Positions 48,049 to 62,532 of a DNA stretch of 64,000 nt are shown here, one piece after another (the first letter of the stretch is position 1; each line of letters begins with the position of its first letter). The notes under the pieces were generated by a model. It worked only from the letters and a program-made list of their open reading frames with translations, did not search any database and was not told where the DNA came from. The DNA is from Paragordius varius. Lineage: Eukaryota; Nematomorpha. Made by a program: the position numbers and the translations under genes. The stretch is from assembly GCA_964247055.1 (NCBI GenBank), contig OZ176053.1, positions 2,294,001 through 2,358,000 of the forward strand, written 5' to 3'.

Positions 48049-50157
48049 CTATGGTAATGGGACATTAACTGTAAGTAAGCCCTGTCCTGGATTATAAGAG
48101 CTTGAAATCGAATCCAGATAAACACCTTCAGGGATTGAGAATTCTTTGCTACATTCACGCCAAACCGATTTCCCACCCGTGTTTTCCTTGTGTTCTGCCC
48201 TAATAACTACCTTGTTATCTCTCGTAACTTTAACGTTAATATCCGATGCGTCATAATCATTGGGTGAAATTTCATATCTTAGTTTCATAACTTTGCGTCC
48301 GGTGTGTGGATCCGTTTCCGTTACGCGAGATTCCGTTTGTTGCCTGTTAATCCATTGATCACTCGATGGAGGAACGGGCGAACTAGATGATAACGGTCTC
48401 TCATCCAAATTCGTAAAATGGTGACTCTCCTCATGATGTGAAGGTGGGGACGCTGTCGGTCCGCTCCCTCCCGTCGTTGAAGAAGTCGTAGTCGTGGTCG
48501 TTTTTTTGCTCGATTTGTAGGAACTCAGCTTTTTGATCGTTTCTCCACCACCAGTTCTGGGACTAGTCTCATAAACGGTTTGAATGGGTGTCGAACTTCT
48601 AGGAGGCGCTTGGGGCGGTTCATGTTGATATTCCGTCCCAATATGTATTTCGCGTACATTTGAATGCGGACTCGGGCCTCTTGGTATTTCGCGGCCACTT
48701 TCATCTACAACGACGACTTTGCGAACCGGTGTACTATCTCGACTAGTGCTTGTTTTGATAGTTATAGTAGCGCCCGGACCAAGATTACCTAATAAATTGG
48801 TGTTGGATTTGTAAATGCATTGTATGTGACAAAATAAAAATTACATAATGGTCTATTAATTTTCCATTTTCAAATTAAAAAATATAAACTCCGTCCTGTG
48901 GCTTAAATTTTTTGTTTATAATTGAATCGATAAAATTTTATCATTTTTTAAGATAGATATAAATTTTTAAACGTATTATTATTCAATATTTTGGCTGTTC
49001 GGTGTAATTGAAATATGTTAAAACAATCATAAATCTATTAAAATAAAAAATGTTTGTTAATAACTTTTAAAAATTCAAATTTTTTATAACGGACGATTTT
49101 TATTACACGTATAATACTAATCGTTTTTATATAATCACTTATATTATAAATTAAGTTCCGATCGATTAGTTAAAATAATTATATTAATATCCGGTTAAAA
49201 GCTCTGTTATTAATTAAAAGAATTCGGCCGTTCGGAAAATAAGAATATTATTTTTTAAAACTGCAATGCCTGTTAAAAAATTGGTTAGATTTAATTTTTT
49301 TAGATGGAGAATAAATTTTTATAAAAATATGAATAATCCAGTTATCTGATGCGACAGAAGTTACCATTGCTGATACATTAAAACTTCTAACTCTTTTTAT
49401 TCATTTTGAATGCAATCTGGCATTAGAGTAAAAATTTAAATCATACAGACGAAACAAATATTTAAATACAATTTTTTCTTATTTATTTAAACCTTGATTT
49501 TTCCTATATAAATTATTTAATAAAATTTTTAAAATATATATAATTGATTATACTAATATACATGTTTATTTAAAATTGCAATCAAAACATAAGTTACATT
49601 GAAAAAATTCAATTTTAAAAAAATACAGCTGTCTTTATAGTCTTCATTTTACGTTTTGTCCGTAAAATTTCGTTTTTTTAAGGTACAACTATGTTATGTA
49701 TATAAATAATACCTCTATAAATTTCTTCCATATTACTAGAGGTTGGTGAAGACGTTCTTACAGTGGTCGTAGGATAGTTCCCACTCTGTGATGGAACATG
49801 ATGTTCCTGAACTATACGGGTCGTAGTTGTTCCAGGTTGTTCCACCTTTTTCGTTTCGGTCGTTTTAGTCGATTTGTGATACGAGGAACTGGAATGCATC
49901 TTTGAGCTCGCCGCTTTCTTATCTGTGTTATTACTGCCGGCCCCTGTATTTCCTTCCATTTCCCTCCGTAAACGTTCCATCTCAGCTTCCATGCGTTTCA
50001 ACTCAGCATCCATGTTGGGAGATGATTCTCCAGTCGAACTATTTGAATCAAACGTTGCAGTATGATGGTGAGATGATGTCGAGGGTCCAGCACCCCCTCC
50101 CCTAACTTCACTACTGTTTATTAGGACAGTTTCGACTGGGATTCGTACTTCAGCCAT
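48049..50157 (-). CDS. Small heat-shock protein (alpha-crystallin family), 2 exons
   Basis: The exons are 50157-49713 and 48788-48049, joined in phase 1, giving 394 residues. The alpha-crystallin domain is C-terminal (about 315-394): 'KLRYEISPNDYDASDINVK', 'NKVVIRAEH', 'WRECSKEFSIPEGV', 'GQGLLTVNVPLP'. The chain stops right after the domain, without the usual IxI tail; the final VPLP may replace it. The N-terminal 310 residues are Ser/Thr/Pro-rich with poly-Thr runs and one short charged helix 'DAELKRMEAEMERLRR' (about 50-66). sHSPs are ATP-independent holdases. The charged helix plus Ser-rich arm resembles flatworm sHSP/egg-antigen proteins, though those often have two crystallin domains and this has one. 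The length is about twice the family norm. No clear heat-shock element was seen before the start. Confidence 0.87.
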
Positions 50158-50342
50158 TTACTTACTTTGTAGTTAGTAGTTGAGTCTGTTGATTAAAATA
50201 ATAAATTTATCTATTTATAATATTTCGAATCGGTTGTGTCGTAAAACAACAAGACGAAGCGCGTAGGTTAATTATGTAGGTAAGGAGCCAAATTTGAGGC
50301 GGTATATAATTAAAAATTCTTAGCAAAAAAAAAAGTTTAGAA

Positions 50343-50443
50343 ATGAAAGGTAGAATAAAGAATGATTTATTAGAATATATGAATGATTATAGTGAATGGT
50401 CCTGGGGGAAAAACTATATAGTTAAAAAGCCAAATATTATAAA
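50343..50443 (+). CDS. Possible first exon of an unknown gene, head to head with sHSP
   Basis: An ATG-initiated open segment of 34 codons ends at a good donor (AAG|GTGAGA) in phase 0: MKGRIKNDLL.., '..EWSWGKNYIVKKPNIIK'. It is 185 bp from the sHSP start on the opposite strand, echoing the two other head-to-head pairs here. No acceptor with a coding exon behind it was found within several hundred bases, and no homology is recognised, so it may be chance. Confidence 0.2.
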
Positions 50444-52121
50444 GGTGAGATATATGTTAACACTTCACAGGCCTAAATTTTGCTAAAATATTTGAAATAC
50501 GAGGAAGCTATAAATTAATAGCTTTTATATTATTGTAAAAGGTTTTTTGGATGATTTTTGGTAATATAAATCTAAAAGATAAAAATTTTTGTAATAAAAT
50601 TAAATGGCGCTGTTGTTAATAATAATTGTAGGTTTGCAATTAAAAAACAACCATTGCTTTCTCATTATCTAATCTATACTGTTTTTATTGACATTTGAAC
50701 GAACGAAACAGCTAAAATATTATCATTCAAAACACTATATATAAAAATCACCATACAATATCCAATCAATATTTAAATTTATCGATAATTTTTGTATATT
50801 TAATATCTGTTGAAATTACTCACGTATTATACTTTATTAGTCATAATAAGAATGAATTTATTTTGTATTTCCATTAAATATGATAATTCATGCAAATTTT
50901 ATCAGAATATAACTCGCGCTGATAAATTTATAAATTTCTTAATGTGTAAATTACAGGTTAATATTAATATTAAATTGATGTGGTCACTGTGAAGTCAGTT
51001 GCATCAATCGCAATAAATATGTTAAAAATGAAATTTAATAATTTGATAATTTACTTTTTCCTAAAAATAAGTTTATTAAATTGCTTCTCGTGTTGGCAAA
51101 TGGCTAAAAAAAGCTTTAACATAAATTACAAAAAACTGAGTGGTTTCCTACAAATAAAAATTAGTTGATTTACTTAAGGTTAACGGTCAAATAATTTTTG
51201 GGTTTCAGAGGCATAGCTAGCATTTCTAGCGCCCGATTCCATGCAACCCATTGCATTTAAAAAATAATCAAATTCAAACCGTAAGCGGAAAGGAGAATTT
51301 TGATCACGATTGAAGGTATGACCACTTATAGATGGGTAATTTTTTATGTATTAAAAATAATAACTTTTAAATATTATTTTTTTTGAAAAAAATTAAAAAT
51401 AAAATCCGTTTAAATATGGCGCCCATCAGCACCCCTTCCCCCAAACTACGCCATTAAGTTTTTATTGGTGTGAATAATTTAATTAAAATTCCTGAAAAAT
51501 AGTTAATCCTACCTCATGAAAAATATACATAATATTCAATTACCAGAAAAACGAATGATTTCAAGTTCAATAGTATGTGTGTGTTTTTGTGTGCGCAGTT
51601 TCGTTCCAACAAATAATGATTAAAATCGAACACAAAAAAAATATAATAAAAAAAAGCTTAAATTTTTTTTGTATATACTAATATTATGTAGTATTTGAAT
51701 AATCCGGTTTAATGTATGATAAAAAATATTTAATGTATGCTCTATGCAACGTCAAGAAATCGAAACCTTATATTTTTTTATATTGGTTAACAAAATATAT
51801 AAATTGGAAAGATTACAAAACAATTGATTTGAGAAGACACACACTGGTTCATTAATACTTATCATTTATATCGTTAATTTTCGCAAACTGTGATTAATAC
51901 TTTTATTGATTAAATTTTTTTTGAGAAAAAAAAACCGTTTTTAATGATATATTAACAATTCGGATTTTATGAAATGATAATTTATTTATTATGTATAATT
52001 TAATTTTGTAACAAAACTCTATGTTATTTTATTTTTCTTTTTTGAGATATATCACTATTTTGTTTAAATAAACACATGGATCGAAAATTATTTTCGATAA
52101 TGATTTTTGCGGGTACATAGA

Positions 52122-52155
<34 letters not shown>

Positions 52156-53744
52156 ACTAAATTTCATAAAAACCCTATTATATTTTTAAATTTTATTAAA
52201 AAAAAATATTTTTTTTATCATTTTGAAAAAGTAATGGTTTGCAAATTTAATGTGTGCGTGCATTCAGGCCAATATATTCAATATTTAGTTTGTATTTGGC
52301 AAGGGGAAGTGTTTATTGTTGTTTAATAAAAATAAGAAATTATTGATAAAATGGCATATCTTATCCCCGTCTGATGATAAAAATCGGATTATAATATATA
52401 TAAAAAAATTACCATTTGTTAAACAAAATTATTTTATTTTTTTTGTTGGCTATCGTTGAATAATCACATAATATTGTATGAAATTACCAAATCAAATTTT
52501 AAATAATTTCTTTTACGTGTCATATAAATTAAATTCGTTTTTCTCAAAAATGTGATTATAGTTTGTTATTTAAACAATAATTATTTATAATGGAGACTTT
52601 TTGTCATTTTTCAAGGATATAGGACAAATTTATTTAGAAACTAATAATATGTAAAAAGAAAAGGTGTGTACACTAATCATATAATTTGTTTAAATCATTT
52701 TTCTCTCTTGAGATTATGACACATCTCTATTCTCCAATAAAAAGATAAAAAATATTCTAATCTGACACTAAATGCAGAAGGAAAAATTGACTATAAATTG
52801 CATTTTTTGTAATCTAACCTTGAAGAGATGTTAAAGGGACCAATTACTCAATAAAAGTGTTTATAAAGAGTATTTAGTAACATCACAAAATTAACGAAGT
52901 GCATTAAAACATTTTAACATGCTTAGGTCATTAGCCTATGAAGAATACTATTAATGAATAATATTTTATCTTTTTTCTTAAAAGAAAAGGCGCTCAAAAA
53001 TAATATCGATACTCAAGATATCTTTTTAAAAAGATTAAAATTTACAGTAAAAATTAAAATTATACGGACAAAACATAAAAAGTAGTCATAAATCACTGTT
53101 TATTGCAAAGTATGGAAAGAGATGTATATGCGTAACACAATCAATTACACTAGGCAACAAATTTTACTGCCAATCGGGTTTTTTGCATTTTCAGATATTT
53201 ACTATCATTTTAATAATAAATCTGAAATAAAAATTAAAATTTCACCTAGTAAATTTTGATTAATTATAATTATGCGCTCTTTATCAAAATTTCACTATAA
53301 AACATTCTTTGGAAATATACAACAAATGCCCATTTGTATAATATCATTCGAAAAAGTAATGAAAACTCTATAAAATGCATACTAATATGTTTTACATCGA
53401 TAGTTAAAATTGGACGTAGGAAGCGATAATAATTAAAATATTTTAAAAACTAATGGATGACAATAGCTCAAATTTTGTGTAGATAGCAATGGATATCTAA
53501 GATAACACAAGAAAGTTTTTTTGATAACACTCAACTATTGCTTTTATATCATTCAAAACAGCCATTTTTAATTTTGTATAATATCCATCATATCAACATA
53601 TATTATTTTATTTAGAGGGCTTATATATATATATATTTCAAAAACTAGAAATATAGTTTTTAAGGAATTTTTGATCTTTTATAGCCATTATTTAATATTA
53701 CAGTTATAACTAAGCATTTAAGTATCCACTGGTAAAATAATAAT
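50444..53744. other. AT-rich spacer with one decayed inverted-repeat element
   Basis: No gene was recognised. At about 51208-51460 lies a decayed element whose ends read 'AGAGGCATAGCTAGC' and, in reverse complement, 'ATGGCGTAGTTTGGGGG', resembling the 'CAGTGGCGTAGC' termini common in invertebrate DNA transposons. A fragment of the 'GTCCGTATAATTTC' MITE family lies at about 53040-53165, and a TA run near 52118. Confidence 0.55.
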
Positions 53745-54045
53745 ATACCATTTAGCCTTACACAATTCAAATTTACCCTCAAACAATTCAAATTAACCCT
53801 AAGATAAATTATGCGTTTTTTAATATTAAAAATTACCTATTTTTTATATTTTTAAAAAATTAAATTTTGTTTGAAATACATTACTGAAAAAATAATAAAC
53901 TATGTCATAAGAATATATTTTATATGAATAACGAAGCCCGAAAACACATATTTTTAGAGAGAATTTGAATTGTTCAAGGGTAAAGTGGAATTGTTGAGAG
54001 TGAATTTGAATTGTTCTAGGGTGAATATGATTTTTAAATGGTATA
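53745..54045. mobile_element. 'ATTCAAATTCACCC' MITE, copy 7
   Basis: Starts TATACCATTT; the left arm is 'TTCAAATTTACCCTCAAAC'. The right arm holds three 21-bp units ('GAATTTGAATTGTTC') ending AAATGGTATA. Intergenic between sHSP and ACAD9. Confidence 0.85.
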
Positions 54046-54959
54046 ATAATTTTTATTAAAAAAGCAAACCACAAGCATTTCATATTTTTTTAAATTATAA
54101 TATAAATTCAATAATTATATTAAAATAATTTATTTTTAAATTAGTTTGCCTATGAAAATTTGATTTGTTTAAGGGTTGAAAATTAACTTTTACGATCGTT
54201 TATATGGCTAACTATCATTCGAAAGATTCAGTTTTTTGCGCTCTTTCGATTGGTATAAAATAAATGACTCTATATCTAAAACTTTTAATTTCGAAAATTT
54301 CGAGTTTAATGTTCAATCAGAGCCATAATTTTCGATAACCCTAATATTTATGGTGTAACATTTTTTTTTCATATATATTATTTATATACTTGAATTAAAT
54401 AATTTTAAATTTACAAGAATGGCACTTATAAAAGGTTAAAATTTGTTTTATAGTGTTATATTTACAATTGTTTTTTATATATATAAGAAACATTCAGGTT
54501 TTAAAATAGGTTGTGTTTTAAAAGAATTATTTCTTATTTTTGTATGTATCATTTCAATTTTTACTAATTTTTACATTTTTAAGCTTCTCTCTACCATTGT
54601 TTAACGTCAAAATATGTAAATATGTTCTAAATATCCGGGCATTCTGCTACTGCTCATAACAGCAATTTATTGATCCTATAGATTTTATAGATATTACTGA
54701 CTGTTACCTTAGATTTATATGAAATTTAAATGTAAAAATATATTTTTATAAGATTGATATCTAAAATGGATAACATTTTAAATTTGATACATAATTTAAG
54801 AAGTTATTATTCATTTAAATACAATGTAAGGGTTTAGTTAATTATATCTAGCAGAAAGCAAAGGGCTTAAATTCATATGGATAATGTGGAAAAACATCCA
54901 CACTCAATTATACGATGCAAATATTTTTAAGGTTAAATCTAGATATATTTTAACGATAT

Positions 54960-55241
54960 TACTGTAAAATTTAAATTATACAAACAAAATATAAAAATAT
55001 AAAGACAAATATTTTTTCTAAAAGTCATTTAAATCTTGTTTTAACTAAATAAAACACACACATTGTTATAAACTGCAAAGTAGGAAATAGACATGTATAT
55101 TGGTAACAAAACTAATTATATATTTTATAATTGCAATTAAATATTTAATAGAGGGAAAATTGAAAAGTATGGTTGTCTTTTCAAAAAAATATTTGTCTTT
55201 ATATTTTTGCGTTTTGTTCGTATAATTTCAATTTTTTGTAT
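54960..55241. mobile_element. 282-bp MITE, 'GTCCGTATAATTTC' family
   Basis: The left arm 'ACTGTAAAATTTAAATTATA' and 'AAATATAAAGACAAATATTT' is mirrored by the right arm 'AAATATTTGTCTTTATATTT' and 'TTCGTATAATTTCAATTTT'. A 284-bp sister copy lies at 57880-58163 in an ACAD9 intron, and partial copies near 49630 and 53040. Confidence 0.8.
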
Positions 55242-55330
55242 AACTTTTAAATAAAACTTATCTTTCATATCAAACAATAATTTCGTACGAATAATTTCAA
55301 ATAAAATACAGATATAAGCACGAAAAATAT

Positions 55331-58300
55331 TTATAAATTTTTTATCAATGGATGGGAAAAGCTATACTCTTCATGCTTGAGGTGGAGTTGCCCAATTCGC
55401 TTGTTGTATTCATAATTGTCAAAGAACAAGGTAACTAATTTACAATACAGTACAAATTTTTTGATTATGTATGAAAATTAAAATTATGAAATCAACGTTT
55501 AACCCTTTAAATAAAAATTTAACAATATAACTACGGGTGTTATAGACGCGCAAAATGTATTATATTTTAAATAAATTATTCTTTAAACATCGATTTAGGA
55601 TGCAACTAATCTAAAATTTGAAATCAACATAAATTTATACAAATTATCATTTAAATAAATATAAAAAATTATACTTTCAAACAGTTGAGTCATTAGAAAG
55701 TCCATTTTTCCTTTCATAATGCTGCACAAGGATTTTGCTGCCATAAACTATTAAAGGAATTATATTAATCGTAGATTACAATGTTTGACCACATTTACTT
55801 AAAGTTTAATAATATAGGATTTAATTACTTTCATTTTTATCACATAAAACTTAATTATTCACGGTATGTAAAAACTTGGATATTCTTGTATTTTTTTTAA
55901 CATCCCTTATGCAAAAATATTTTAAAAGATAATATTTACATTTAATTAAAAGGTATAAAAGCCATAAAAGATTTATTTTTATGTACACATAGTACAAAAA
56001 TACCTCATAATCCGAATTCTTTAAGCCCAAACAGATTGAACGTGAGGCCCGACCAATTACAGCAATCAAGGCAAATAACTCAACAAGGTAATCAACTAAA
56101 ACACAAAGAGCTGAATGTTGATGGGTTAGCTCCTAAAAATATAATATATTGGGAAAGATTAAATCTAAATCAATATTTTTAAATATTTTTTAATATAATG
56201 ACCGTCTTGGATTGCGTGTCAAAGAAGTAAAATAATACTGTCAATTAAACATTTCACAGGTGTGCTGATTTAAACTGACTTTTAAAAAAACATTTGTCCT
56301 TAAAATTTTAAGTTTAGTGTTTATAATTTTAAAAATTTTTTTTATACATAAAAAACCATGTACTATTTAATCCTCAATCATTTTATTTAATAACCTTTGT
56401 TTTTGGGTTGCTAAATAAAGAGTAAAGTAGCAAACTGGTTAACTCATTTCCACAAATATAATTTAGGGTCTTAAAACAAGAAATAAAAATGTTTTAAATT
56501 AAATAACTATAAGTTTTTTATATAAAGGCCTAATAATGCTAAATTTACCTAAAAAAATGCTGCTAGAAATATTATTCATTGTAAAAATTAGTCGGGAAAT
56601 ATTATTTTTTTTTTACAAATGATTCATTTTTTTATTAATCTTGTAGTATTTAAAATTAGCGCATATAGTGGTAAATCAATCATCAAATATATACCTTATA
56701 TGACTATATTATATGTGGTATATGGTGTGCTAGATCTTAAACATTAAAACGATATCGTTACTGTTTTTTTGTGTTTTAAGTTAATTATATAATAAATATA
56801 TATTCTAAAAATTATAAGGGTTTGGTAAATATTTCAATATACGTCAAAAGGCACAAAAGTAATGTATATATCATATGATATCGTGTATATAGATTCCAAA
56901 TTTGTAAAGTAAGTCTTTAATAAAAACCATAAAAAAGTATTAAGATTTAGGGTTTCTCGGTTTATGAATTGTAAACTTAATTTAACACATGAAAATCATC
57001 TAAAAAACATCTAAATAGATTTATTAACAAAACTTCACATAATTAATTAATTCCTTAAAAATATATTAGCAGCCAACAATGAATTATCCGTAAAAACGTA
57101 AAAATACAAAAAATAGATTAATAACTAAAAAAGTTTTTCGATGTAAAAAATATCCTTAAACCATTCCATATTTTCCTAGCACTCTTTCAACCATAGAATT
57201 GAATTGACACACTAAATATTCCAAATCTTTTGCGGTTGCGGCCAAATTGGGGTGAACGTAATCCCTCATGGCTGTTTTGTCCGGTGTCACCGTAAATATT
57301 GAATCAAGGCTTAAACTACATAAATAAATATATATATATAGACTTAAAAACTACAAAATAGGATATGCATCATAAATATAAATCAGTTTGAATCGGTTAA
57401 TTAATAAAAAAAGGATTTATAATTTGATTGGCAAAGAATAGAGTTAACATCCCAGTTAAATATAATGACCTTATCAAAATTGTTAAAATCAGGGGTGTTC
57501 AACTCACAGATATCGTCGCAGGCTGCTTTGATAATTTTTGTTTTTTTATTTATTTATTTTAAGCCCAATTTTGAATATATCTCCTAAATAATCTTTTAGA
57601 TATCCAAATTTTAATTAAGAGCACTTTGCATACGAAAAAAGCATGTTGTTTCTATAAATTCAATAGTCGGTGGGTATTTTGGAGCACCCTGAAAGTGAAT
57701 ACCAAAAATAATTATTTTTCTAATAGTGTTTAAAGGTAATTTAATTTTTTTGAGTGGTTGAAAATAAATATTGTTTATAATATAATAATAAAAATAATAT
57801 TTATTTAATAACTGACATAAAAAAATTAAATAACTTTTTACAAAGCTTAAATAATAGAGGAAAATGTAATGAATATTATTACAGTAAAAATAAAAATTAT
57901 ACGGACAATAGGGAAAAATATAAAAATAAAAATGTTTTTTGAAAAGACAACCCATGCTTTTTTATTTATCCGATAAAAATCAATTAGTTACAATCGTAAA
58001 AAACATATTTGCTTAAGTTATCAATTTAAATTTTATTTTAATTTTTAAAACAATCAGTTATATTAATAAAAATCCAGTTTTACAAAGTATGGTTGTCTTT
58101 TAGAAATATATATTTGTCCTTATATTTTTACGTTTTGTCCGTATAATTTCAATTTTTACTGTATTATATTAATAAATGTTCTTAGGACTAAATAAAAGAT
58201 GCGAATCGAATTATTTTGAGAATGGTTATTAGATATTTCGGAGCCGCCTTAAAATGAACCATCAAAAACAATTAGAAAAAATAATTTTTTCGCAAAATTT

Positions 58301-58444
58301 TATATCCGTTTATATAAAAGATCAATTAAGCATATTAAGATCTGTATTTTATCCCTGAGATCGACTCACTGCATATTAATTTTGCATCAATGTGTATATT
58401 TTTATAAGCTTTGAAAATGTATCGTATAATCTTTAACTAAAATG

Positions 58445-58479
<35 letters not shown>

Positions 58480-61400
58480 TATATATATTTCTTACAATTT
58501 AATCCATGAATAATTGTTTTTTAACATGGGAAACAATTCGGGATGGTAAAGGTATCGCCGTATTTTGTGTGATCCTAAAAAATTTAAATTAAATAATTAT
58601 TGAAAAATATCTAAAAAATATACCATTTACAATTCAAATTCACCCTTGAACAATTCAAATTTACCCTAAAAATAAATTATGTGTTTTCGGGGGCTAATAT
58701 AACTAACATTAATATGTAATATATCTTTAATGGCTTAGTTTATTATTTTTCTGTATTATTTTAATTTTAAGCAAAATTTTATTTTGCAAAATATATATAA
58801 ATATAATTTTTGATAAAACACACATATTTTATTTGGTGAATTAGAATTGTTCAAGAGTGAATCTGAATTGTTCGAGAATGAATTTAAATTGTCAAGGGTG
58901 AATTTGAAGTGTAAATGGTATATCTTAATGAAATTTATAATAATAGTTGTTTACAGAATTAATTAATCAATGTATATATTGAAAAAAAACACCTTAAAAT
59001 GGGTTTTAAATATTAATATTAATATCGAATCAAAATAAATAGTATATTGATTGTAAAATTTGAGTAAATTGTACAAATAATAAAAAAATAGATTATAAAT
59101 AAAAATATAATAATTACATTTATATATATTTTAGTAAGCAAACATTAAAACTATATTTAAAATTTATTAAAATATATAAATTTACAAATTTAATTTATAA
59201 TTACTCTCTTGTAAACCAGGCCGTAAAAGTAATGCAGATTGCATGCCTCGTATACCAGTTTCAATTTTCAAATAGCTTAAACTACCCTAAACATAAATTG
59301 GTATTAAAAATGTAAATTTTTTCATTTAAATTAATAAATTAACAATAATTTCGTAAGAATTTGAAATTATAAGAATACGTATTAAATTTTATTATTTTTC
59401 ATAAATATGTAAATTAAAATAATTATATTATCTTTTATAAAAATGCAATATAAATACCCTCCTAAAAACGGATTATTATTATCAATTTGCTTTGAATAAA
59501 ATTATTTTGATCAAAGTTAATTTTGCTATATAATTCCATTAATTTTATAATTTTATTAAAAATTATAAAGATATCTTAATACTTATTCAATAGTTATTCT
59601 ATCAATTCAAAGTAATACAAAACTTAAAGTTTGTTTTGCACTTTAAACGATTATAGTTTGGAATGTTAAAAAGTTTACTTAAAAGGTTTTAAGCGCTTTA
59701 TAACAATTGTAAAAAAGTTTTATTTCTTATTATAATATCTACTAAAGCAATTCTTAGTAAGTTATTTATTGTATGATACAACATACATCCAACCGATCTA
59801 ACATAGCTAAATCCATATGAGATTGGGTTAAAACGTTAGATGTTTGAATAGCTTCACGACCCGTTAAATTATACATGTCATCTAGGATTAGTTTTGAGTA
59901 TTTAGCGGTAAATAATCGAAGGACCGAATCTTCCAATATGCTATTGTAATGATGGTAATCATCACGTAAACCTGTCGAAAAAAAGCATACATAATTTTTA
60001 TTTTGGTTAGAAAAGTTTTTTAAAAGATTATAAATATATTATCATATTTGATACTAATGTATAGTTTGCGAATGAGAAATGATCAAAGATATAAATAATA
60101 TTTAAGAAAAAAATCATAAAAATTCAAAATACTAATTCTATTTTAATCATTTATTATTTAGGAACATTTACAGGCAAGCTAGCAAGTAAATTTTTGGTTA
60201 GTTTTTATATTTAGAAAATATAATATCAATACTTAATAAAAATATTTATTTAACAAATTAGCTGATACCCATTATATATTATATAAAAATGATAAATTGT
60301 GAATTTGATACGTACTAAATTTATTTATTAACGTGACTACTTCATGCAAAATTTTAAAACTGAAATATAATATGCAATAATGGTATACCATTTACAGTTT
60401 AAAACCCTACAATTCGAATTCCCTATAAAATATATGTGTTTTTTAAGACTAAAATTATCTATATTTTTTTTATATATTTAAAAAATGAAATTTCCTTTAA
60501 AATTAATCTAATACTTGAAAAATAATAAACTATGCCATAACAATATATTTCTTATTAATAAAAAGATATATTGGCCCGAACTAGGGTGAATTGTAAATTG
60601 ATATATCAAAAGCAATAGCTTCAACATTTTTACGTAAATTTACACAAAACATAGATAGGAAGTTGAATTTTATAAATAAATGATTGAAATAAACAGTATG
60701 CATATTAATATTGGTCAATTCCCAGTATTGTTGGTCGCCAATTGGTAATACCGCATATGAAAACAAATTTTGTCCAAATTTAAAGTTGTAAAATAAGAAA
60801 TTGTAATTTCAACCATTTTTGTTGTTTTTTACCCATATGCTACTGTATTTGCAATCGACCAAAAATATGTGAATAACCAAAATTAATGTGCACACTAATA
60901 CAATCTAGTCATAATCTCAAAAAACTTACTTAACATTCATAACCATTACGCAGATTTATTTTATAAAAGGTATTCAGAAAATTATTGCAGATATTTTATT
61001 GAAATCAAATCTAAATCTTTTTATTATACTCGCTACGAGATACACCAAACTTTCCATGGCATAGATATAGACTGATGCATGGCCAAGCGTTTCTTGGAAT
61101 GTGGGATATTCCGATATCCTTCGATCAAACATTGTTTCATAATTACTTTTATCGATTAGATTATCTATATATTTATACAATTCATATATAAAAAATTTGT
61201 TGACTTAAGCAAAATGTGTTATTTTATGAAAGATCTGATAAAATTTTTAGCATTTTTTCTCAATAAATTCAAGTCGATTAAGCAAAAGTTAAACAAAACG
61301 CAAATGAAAATAATATATACGACTGCATTATAGTTAAGTCTCGTAAAATAGAGCAATTACCAATAATTATTGAAATTCTTAAGAGAAATATTACATTTTA

Positions 61401-62474
61401 ATACTTGATATATAAAAACAAAAGATTATACTTAATGCGCACACGTAAATTATAACACATATTATTAAAATGAAATATATTTTAATATTTTAAATCACTC
61501 TCATATAAAATTGATAGAACTTTATAATCAATAAATATATTTCTTTCAATCATTTAAAAAGATTAAAATGGTACTTTTACCAATGTTGAATAAAAACTTA
61601 TGATAATTAAGCATATGTACTTGTAAAATTTTTGAGTAAACCAGTATAAAGTAAGGAGTGATTAAATCGTTCATTAGATATTGCCGTTTGTGCCAACTAT
61701 ATTCATATTAAAATAAAAAAAGATAAAATAAAATGATTCCATATTATAAAAAAACAGAAAAAAAGTATACAAAAATTAAACATAAATTATGTAATTAACA
61801 TAAGAAGGCTTAAATAAAAAAATTAATTAACTTGTATAGCCTCATCATCCTGGGCAATTAAATATTGTGGTTGGATTGGTAAATTGTTGAAAATCACATC
61901 ACAAACTATTAAGTATATAAAATATTTTTAAATTTATAATTTCTTGCATTCCTTTAAATCAATTGTTGGGATCCAGTTTATTAAAAATTATTAATTATCG
62001 CTAATTACAAATTAAGAATTTATATAAACCTCGCCTTATAGCCATAAAGTAATCGAATCAATTAACTAAAACGCTTAAAAAATAAAAAATTCCAATACAT
62101 ACCCTTTATAAATATAAATATATATATATATATATATATCAACCCATTCTTTATTTTCGAGAAAAATCTTAATAATATTTAAAATAATTTAAAAAAAATT
62201 GCAACTATTATTGAGAGATGTCGTTTATGTTACCATACTTTGAAAATTATTGAGGCCCAATTTATCGTATGGTTTACTCTTTAATATTGTACTACTATTT
62301 GATTCCGTATCAGTTATGTCAATCAGAAAAGCTCCTAATTTTGGTTTATTGGATTCATCCGCCACGCCTTCCTTACATGAAAAAAGTGGAGAAATAGAAA
62401 TATTTATAATCGTATTTTAAATTATTAATGTAAAAAATGGTAGAATAAAATTTATAATAATAAGCAAAAACTCT

Positions 62475-62532
<58 letters not shown>

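Noticed and set aside
48049-48408. Separate short crystallin gene starting near 48408
   Set aside because: The frame is open upstream through the whole exon to 48788 and joins the 50157-49713 exon in phase, so the segment is the C-terminus of one longer protein.
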